Shown: in pieces, positions 13,864 to 17,846 of the stretch | Layout of the letters: every line of letters starts with the position of its first letter | Position numbering within the stretch: the stretch's first letter is position 1 | Assembly: GCA_900543205.1 (NCBI GenBank) | Contig: UQQM01000034.1 | Coordinates: 1-17,846 of the forward strand | Source: an uncultured Bacteroides sp. | GTDB taxonomy: Bacteria; Bacteroidota; Bacteroidia; Bacteroidales; UBA932 | Direction of reading: 5' to 3' | DNA length: 17,846 nucleotides | The notes under the pieces: model-generated | Database searches by the model: none | The model's input: only the letters and a program-made list of their open reading frames with translations | Told to the model about the DNA's origin: nothing | Made by a program: the position numbers and the translations under genes

Positions 13864-15213
13864 ATGAAACCGAAATATTTATTCTCAGTGATTCTGTCTG
13901 CGGCCCTTATGTTCGCGGGATGCAGGCAAGTCGAGATGACAGGTTCTTTCGACAATATCAAGCTCGACAAGACCTATCTTTCTATCCCGCAAGAAGGAGG
14001 TGAGGCGACGGTAACCATCACTGCTACAGAAGCTTGGGAGATTGTGACGACATACATGGACAGGGGTGATGAGAAGCCGGTGGCCGACTGGCTTACCATT
14101 GACAAGACCAACGGCACCGAAGGCGAGACTGTAGTGAAATTTACTGCAGGCAAGGCTGAGAGCGGACGTGAAGCCGAATACACTATCATTGCCGGAGCCA
14201 ACAAGCAGTTCCTGAGAATCCGTCAGGGTTCTATGGATCCGGTATCGATGACTTCAAAACAAATCCTTGAAGAAGCCGTCGTAGGAGGTACCTACCTGAC
14301 AAAAGGTGTTGTAACCCAATTGGGCAATTATGCCTCCTATGGAGCTTTCTGGGTCAACGACGGAACATCTGAAGAAGATGTACAGGTTTACGGCTCTACA
14401 GATGAGTCAATAGAAGATTATCCTGATGTTGAAGTAGGAGACTCTGTAGAATTTTCCGGAGTATGGTCTTCTTATGGCAATTTCGAGGACGTTGTGATCT
14501 CAAGGCATGTAAAAGCCCTGTTAAAAGTCATAACTGAGCCGCAGACGGTCGCAAAGGCAGCTTCAACTCTTGAGGTGAAGCTTGCTTACAAGGGTAACGG
14601 GGTCTTCACTTCAATCCCTGAGGAGTACGCGTCTTGGATTTCATTGAAGGATATGGAATACAAGAAGGGTGAGCCGAGCAAACTCGAGTCCAATCCGGCC
14701 GATACTGCCATTGTAACTTTCGCCATCGCTGCCAACGAGGGCGTAGAGCGCGAGGGATCAATTAAGTTCTCATCTCATAAGGGTGATAACAAGACAGAAA
14801 TGACATACACTTTCAGTCAGGCAGGCTTGGAAGAGGGTATCACCGAGGTCCTCGATATGACTGCGGTGTTCGAAAATGCTGCGGAAACCGTTAATCTGAC
14901 CGATGGCGAAACCTATACATGGGGTGGACTTTCCGTGACTTTCACCAAAGTGAATTCCAGCAACACCAATTATAATCCTGGAGATCCTGGCCTCCGGTTC
15001 TATCAAGGAGATGTCCTGACTTTTGATGCCGGAGACAAGGTGATAACCAAGTTGGAATTCTCAGCCTACGGAGGAAAGACGGGCCCTATTTCAGCTGACT
15101 CAGGTAGCATTGATGATTCTGGACTCGTATGGACAGGAGAGGCGTCGGTTGTTGCTATCACTGCTGACAAACAGGTTAGATTCAACAAGCTGACGGTTAC
15201 ATATCAGGAGTAA
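13864..15213 (+). CDS. BACON-domain surface lipoprotein
   Basis: A 449-residue lipoprotein with lipobox FAGC and lipidated Cys20. Domain layout as read: a BACON domain at about 33-120 (LDKTYLSIPQEGGEATVTI, then ADWLTIDKTNG and FLRIRQGS); an OB-fold-like segment at about 122-215 (SKQILEEA, GTYLTKGVVTQLGNYASYGA, GDSVEFSGVWSSYGNFEDVV), as in DUF5689-type lipoproteins; a second BACON-like domain at about 220-325 (ending MTYTFSQAG); and a C-terminal beta-rich domain (ITEVLDMTAVFENA to LTVTYQE) I cannot name. BACON domains are usually adhesive or carbohydrate/protein-contact modules on the cell surface. No catalytic residues are recognisable. It lies 14 bases after the receptor and is likely its surface partner. 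Confidence 0.82.
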   Translation: MKPKYLFSVILSAALMFAGCRQVEMTGSFDNIKLDKTYLSIPQEGGEATVTITATEAWEIVTTYMDRGDEKPVADWLTIDKTNGTEGETVVKFTAGKAESGREAEYTIIAGANKQFLRIRQGSMDPVSMTSKQILEEAVVGGTYLTKGVVTQLGNYASYGAFWVNDGTSEEDVQVYGSTDESIEDYPDVEVGDSVEFSGVWSSYGNFEDVVISRHVKALLKVITEPQTVAKAASTLEVKLAYKGNGVFTSIPEEYASWISLKDMEYKKGEPSKLESNPADTAIVTFAIAANEGVEREGSIKFSSHKGDNKTEMTYTFSQAGLEEGITEVLDMTAVFENAAETVNLTDGETYTWGGLSVTFTKVNSSNTNYNPGDPGLRFYQGDVLTFDAGDKVITKLEFSAYGGKTGPISADSGSIDDSGLVWTGEASVVAITADKQVRFNKLTVTYQE

Positions 15214-15235
15214 TCTCTTCCTGCCTTGAATGATC

Positions 15236-15274
15236 GAAGCCGCTAGGTATGAGCCTGGCGGCTTCTTTTTATTT
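15236..15274 (+). terminator. Strong intrinsic terminator after the receptor-lipoprotein pair
   Basis: A 12-bp stem (15236-15247 with 15254-15265, one T-G wobble) with the 6-base loop TATGAG is followed by TTTTTATTT. It begins 22 bases after the lipoprotein stop codon. Confidence 0.93.
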
Positions 15275-15826
15275 CTGTCGCGTGAGGATCTGCAAATCAT
15301 AAGCGCTTGGAAGATTTTGGTTCTGCGGCCACCGTCCTGCAAAACATCGGTCGCGGCGGCATTGGAAATATGCAGCAGAAAGGATACAGTTGCGACCGGT
15401 CTCACGGATTCCGGGAGACTTGTAACGGCTGCCGATCTTGCACGCAAGTCGGAAGCCGGCCGCTGCAACCGGTGTTTTGCGGAATCCCGAATCAGCGGCA
15501 ATCGGAGTCTTTCAGCCGCTGGCCGAATGGAAAAACACCGTCCATAGCCGAATGCTCCGCACGGGGCTGGGCTGAGGTGGCTTATGGATGGTGCGACGGA
15601 ACTGGTCTCTCCGTTCATAGCGGAGTGGCGCTGGCGGTTGCAGGCGTGGCGTTGTGATGGAAGATGAATTGCCGGTTGCGGGAGGCGGGATGATGAATGA
15701 GGGGCGGATGTGGATTGTCCGTTCGTCGGATCGGGCTTATGAGACTGACTCCAAATGTGGCATTATGCATTGAGCGCCTGGTGCAGTGACGTGTTGTGGT
15801 TGCCTCTCATTATATGGAAATGACGG
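15275..15826. other. Gene-free stretch with several inverted repeats
   Basis: No credible gene is seen: the longest open frames start from TTG or overlap the lipoprotein antisense and resemble no family. The stretch holds several imperfect inverted repeats. These are TCGGTCGC...GCGACCGG around 15343-15403; a hairpin at 15427-15457 (GGCT, CCGA and CTTGC arms with a bulge and a mismatch); a long stem pairing 15536-15549 with 15579-15593 (14 bp, one G-T, one bulge); and CTCCG/CGGAG at 15609-15625. It could be a mosaic of dispersed palindromic repeats, a decayed gene or a structured RNA. Nothing else is evident. Confidence 0.5.
15536..15593. repeat. Long imperfect hairpin in the gene-free stretch
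   Basis: Arms 15536-15549 (CACCGTCCATAGCC) and 15579-15593 (complement CACCATCCATAAGCC) pair over 14 bp with one wobble and one bulged base, enclosing 29 bases. No T-tract follows, so it is not an obvious terminator for the ATPase gene that converges from the right. Confidence 0.6.
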
Positions 15827-17224
15827 TCAGACGGTGTGTGGATTCAATGAATTTAAGTCCACGTCCGGGATAACTTCATCCACGAACCTGTCTTCAATGA
15901 GGAATCCCATATATAGGGGAATAGTAAGTATTGCTCCTTCACGTCCTACATTGTATCGTCCGAGCTTGATGGCATTGTTGACATGGTATGTGCCTTTGTT
16001 TTTCAGAATCGTGGCCATGCTTTTTGCCTTGCCACCCCTTGCCTTTACCTCAAGTATGACGCATTCGTTCCTGAATCTGACCAGAAAGTCAAGTTCAAGG
16101 CCGCTGTCCTTATGGAAATAGTAGAGTCTCTGCCCTGACTTGCATAAGAAATCAGCCATAAGGTTCTCGAAGATTGCTCCTTTATATCCATATAGATTGC
16201 CTTTCAGAATATCCGCCTGGGCACCATAGTCAAGCATTGCCATAAGGATACCTATATCTGTCGTGTATACCTTGAAACAGTCCTGTATTGAATTTCCTTC
16301 CAATGGAAGTTCCGTAGCCTGCAAGTTATAGCATCTCCGGGCAATCCCGGCATCTTCCAGCCATTGGATGCTGCCGATATATTGTGATGCTCTTCCGCCT
16401 TTTCTGATAACGGAATATTGGAATTTCTTGTTCTCCTTGGCCAATTGTCGGGGGATGGATTCAAAACATTCCCGGATGCGAGGCTTGTCTGCATCATCCG
16501 CATATTTGACCATATCTTTCTCGTACTCGGTTATAAGGTTGCGTTGCACCTTGTATATAAGTCCGATGTTCTTCGTTTCAAGGAAACAGTTTACAGCTTC
16601 CGGCAGACCTCCTACGATGACATATCTGTACAGAAGTTCCATCATGGCCTTGTGTATTCCTTCAGGAACCGGTTTTTCGTTCTTGAAACAAGATTTGACG
16701 GAATCAACGACAGCATCGCCAATCCCGTTTGCCCAAAGGAATTCCTCGAAGTCCAGAGGGTACATGTCAATAATTGTCTCATACCCTACGGGAACAGAAT
16801 CCTGCCCTTCCTCGGAGTCCTTTTTTTTCTTGTTGCCGTAGCCTTTCACTCCTAAGAGAGAACCGGTGGCTATGACATCGAAACGTCCGTCTATGTGGAA
16901 TGATTTCAAGGAGGTTCTTGCTTCCTTACATTCCTGGATTTCATCAAGTATGATGCAGGTTTTCCCTTCAACGAAACGGCTGTCCGGAATCAAAGCCGAG
17001 AGGTTGAGGGTGATAGTGTCGACATCTATGTTGCCTATGAAGGCGGACTTCTTGTCAGGTTCCAAAACGAAATTTATGTAGATGACGTTCTCGTAATTTT
17101 CCTTTGCAAATTTCCGTACAATGAATGTCTTTCCGCATTGGCGGATACCTTTTATCACAAGAGGCTTTCTGTTCTCGGTGTTTTTCCAGCCTGCCAAATA
17201 TGTTTCTATCTTCCTTTTGAGCAT
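15827..17224 (-). CDS. AAA ATPase with DUF4143 domain (copy 2)
   Basis: A 465-residue paralogue of the ATPase encoded at 6332-7630. Walker A is GIRQCGKT (26-33), Walker B CIILDEIQ (90-97), then ATGSLLGVKGYG, PLDFEEFLWANG, and the DUF4143 part (IPRQLAKENKKFQYSVIRKGG, then QWLEDAGIARRC). The C-terminal nuclease-like core is ELDFLVRF (Asp379) followed by ILEVKA (Glu392, Lys394). It has a lysine- and acid-rich insertion after the sensor segment (GNKKKKDSEEGQDS, about 130-143) and a longer C-terminal tail than copy 1. AAAAAGGAC just before the ATG may be a ribosome binding site. Base composition is clearly more AT-rich than the replication and tRNA genes in this window. It lies next to an IS element, which fits acquired DNA. 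Function unknown. Confidence 0.9.
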   Translation of the reverse strand: MLKRKIETYLAGWKNTENRKPLVIKGIRQCGKTFIVRKFAKENYENVIYINFVLEPDKKSAFIGNIDVDTITLNLSALIPDSRFVEGKTCIILDEIQECKEARTSLKSFHIDGRFDVIATGSLLGVKGYGNKKKKDSEEGQDSVPVGYETIIDMYPLDFEEFLWANGIGDAVVDSVKSCFKNEKPVPEGIHKAMMELLYRYVIVGGLPEAVNCFLETKNIGLIYKVQRNLITEYEKDMVKYADDADKPRIRECFESIPRQLAKENKKFQYSVIRKGGRASQYIGSIQWLEDAGIARRCYNLQATELPLEGNSIQDCFKVYTTDIGILMAMLDYGAQADILKGNLYGYKGAIFENLMADFLCKSGQRLYYFHKDSGLELDFLVRFRNECVILEVKARGGKAKSMATILKNKGTYHVNNAIKLGRYNVGREGAILTIPLYMGFLIEDRFVDEVIPDVDLNSLNPHTV

Positions 17225-17251
17225 GTCCTTTTTGGTTAGTTGTTGCGAACT

Positions 17252-17348
17252 TACATTTTTTCAAACGAATAAGCAATGATTGCTGCATTTTTTAGAGCGA
17301 ATCGCGCGGTTCCGCCGCATTTTTCTCGTGGCTTGTCGTAGGCAATGC
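17252..17348. repeat. T-tract repeats with 32-bp period
   Basis: CATTTTT begins at 17254, 17286 and 17318, exactly 32 bases apart. In the first two units it continues as CATTTTTTNNANCGAAT and is followed by a small palindrome in register: AGCAATGATTGCT at 17272-17284, GCGGTTCCGC at 17306-17315. The third unit is more divergent. The repeats lie upstream of ATPase copy 2, between it and the IS end. Confidence 0.65.
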
Positions 17349-17360
17349 ACCGGCCTGAAA

Positions 17361-17495
17361 AAGTGGACACGGAAAAAATTTTTCAGTTAAACAATTTTTC
17401 CAAAGTAGACAATAGCGATAATTTTGTCTGATCTGATTTTCCAAAAGTAGACATTTCCTATAAATTTACGTCATTTTTGTTTTCAAAAGTGGACA
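17361..17495 (+). repeat. Four AAGTRGACA motifs spaced exactly 42 bp
   Basis: Copies begin at 17361, 17403, 17445 and 17487. The outer two share AAAAGTGGACAC; the inner two read AAAGTAGACA. The spacing is 42 bases each time, four turns of the helix, so all copies face the same side. The last copy lies inside the 3' end of the transposase gene. They look like repeated transposase-binding sites at an IS end. Confidence 0.85.
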
Positions 17496-17846
17496 CATTT
17501 CCCAAATCGCTCTCTGACAGCGTACTGGCACGCCTCTTCCGCACGAATTTAGGTTCTGTGGTCAACTCTCTTTTTTCAAACGTATTTTTGCATTTGATCT
17601 CGCCTTTGTTATAGCGTTTTCTGTAGTTCGCAGGAGTGTCATATCCGATGGCAAAGCAAGGACGCTGTTCATTGTAGAACCGAACATACCTTTCCATCAC
17701 TTCCCGGAAGTCACGTTTCTCCCTGCATTCTTCTATTCCGAAGTCTACTGTCAATTCCTCCTTTATCCAGCCGTTCAGAGCCTCATTCACGGGGTTGTCA
17801 GTGGGCTTTCCAGCCCTTGACATTGAACGGACTATGTTCGTGTCCC
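17458..17846 (-). CDS. IS3-family transposase, C-terminal part (partial)
   Basis: The gene runs off the window edge; the visible part gives about 129 residues of the DDE integrase-core C-terminus (rve_3 region). Signatures are SMSRAGKPTDNPVNEALNGW with the third catalytic acid Glu in NEALNGWIKEEL and the conserved Lys seven residues later, followed by VMERYVRFYNEQRPCFAIGYDTPANYRKRY. An apparent ATG at 17821-17823 is internal, since the frame stays open and in family upstream (DTNIVRS). After the family's normal end (RYNKGE) there is an extra basic tail of about 50 residues, whose codons include one copy of the 42-bp-phased motif. No frameshift is seen in this part. It acts in cut-and-copy transposition of its own element. 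Confidence 0.88.
   Translation of the reverse strand, partial: DTNIVRSMSRAGKPTDNPVNEALNGWIKEELTVDFGIEECREKRDFREVMERYVRFYNEQRPCFAIGYDTPANYRKRYNKGEIKCKNTFEKRELTTEPKFVRKRRASTLSESDLGNVSTFENKNDVNL

Larger units (their letters stand above)
17356..17846 (-). mobile_element. IS3-family insertion sequence, partial, right part outside window
   Basis: The element's transposase is cut by the window edge. Its 3' end is marked by TGAAAAAGTGGACAC starting at 17356; IS3-family ends normally begin with TG. The motif AAGTRGACA recurs inside the end. The other inverted repeat and any target duplication cannot be seen, so the exact boundary is inferred. Confidence 0.75.

Noticed and set aside
15307..15657. A 116-codon open frame in the gene-free stretch, with many cysteines
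   Set aside because: It starts at TTG, has no ribosome binding site, contains the inverted repeats of this stretch and ends in low-complexity residues; I see no family match.
17254..17495. A CRISPR-like array, because of regular spacing
   Set aside because: The repeated motifs are only 7-9 bases and the rest of each unit differs without being spacer-like between long identical repeats; there are no cas genes.
17821..17823. ATG as the true start of a small 121-residue protein
   Set aside because: The frame continues upstream to the window edge with family-typical transposase residues, so this Met is internal.

Overview
The window looks like a chromosomal segment from a GC-rich member of the Bacteroidota, most likely order Bacteroidales; I cannot place the genus. 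The evidence is the presence of Bacteroidota-typical families (GldH, Oar-like TonB-dependent receptor, BACON lipoprotein, PG0823-type PII-like protein), promoters that fit the Bacteroidota pattern TTTG - about 20 bp - TAnnTTTG, and weak or absent Shine-Dalgarno sequences.

Region 1 (1-6325, + strand). A small PII-like protein is followed by a hairpin with a T-tract. A tightly packed gene run then follows: trxA, an outer-membrane beta-barrel protein, a LOG-family hydrolase, a polyprenyl diphosphate synthase, holB (DNA polymerase III delta prime), a PSP1/RicT-like protein, a GldH-type lipoprotein and trmB. From the LOG gene to trmB every junction overlaps by 4 or 14 bp, so this part is almost certainly one operon. 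trmB carries an in-frame palindromic insertion.

Region 2 (6332-10284, - strand). A housekeeping block runs metK, smpB, miaA, in transcription order. metK is preceded by a leader that closely matches a SAM-II riboswitch abutting its start codon. Downstream of miaA lie two hairpins, one of them a perfect 22-bp inverted repeat, and then a DUF4143-type AAA ATPase that converges on trmB.

Region 3 (10285-15826, mostly + strand). Two tandem promoters lead to an Oar-like TonB-dependent receptor and a BACON-domain surface lipoprotein, closed by a strong intrinsic terminator. After it come about 550 bp without a credible gene but with several inverted repeats.

Region 4 (15827-17846, - strand). A second DUF4143-type ATPase is preceded by T-tracts repeated every 32 bp. 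The window ends inside an IS3-family element whose terminal motif AAGTRGACA occurs four times at exactly 42-bp intervals.

The points most worth a second look are the SAM-II-like leader with a duplicated stem strand, the 42-bp phased array at the IS end, the palindromic insertion inside trmB, and the two ATPases with repeat structures upstream. I see no tRNA, rRNA or CRISPR array, and no recognisable defence or biosynthetic cluster.
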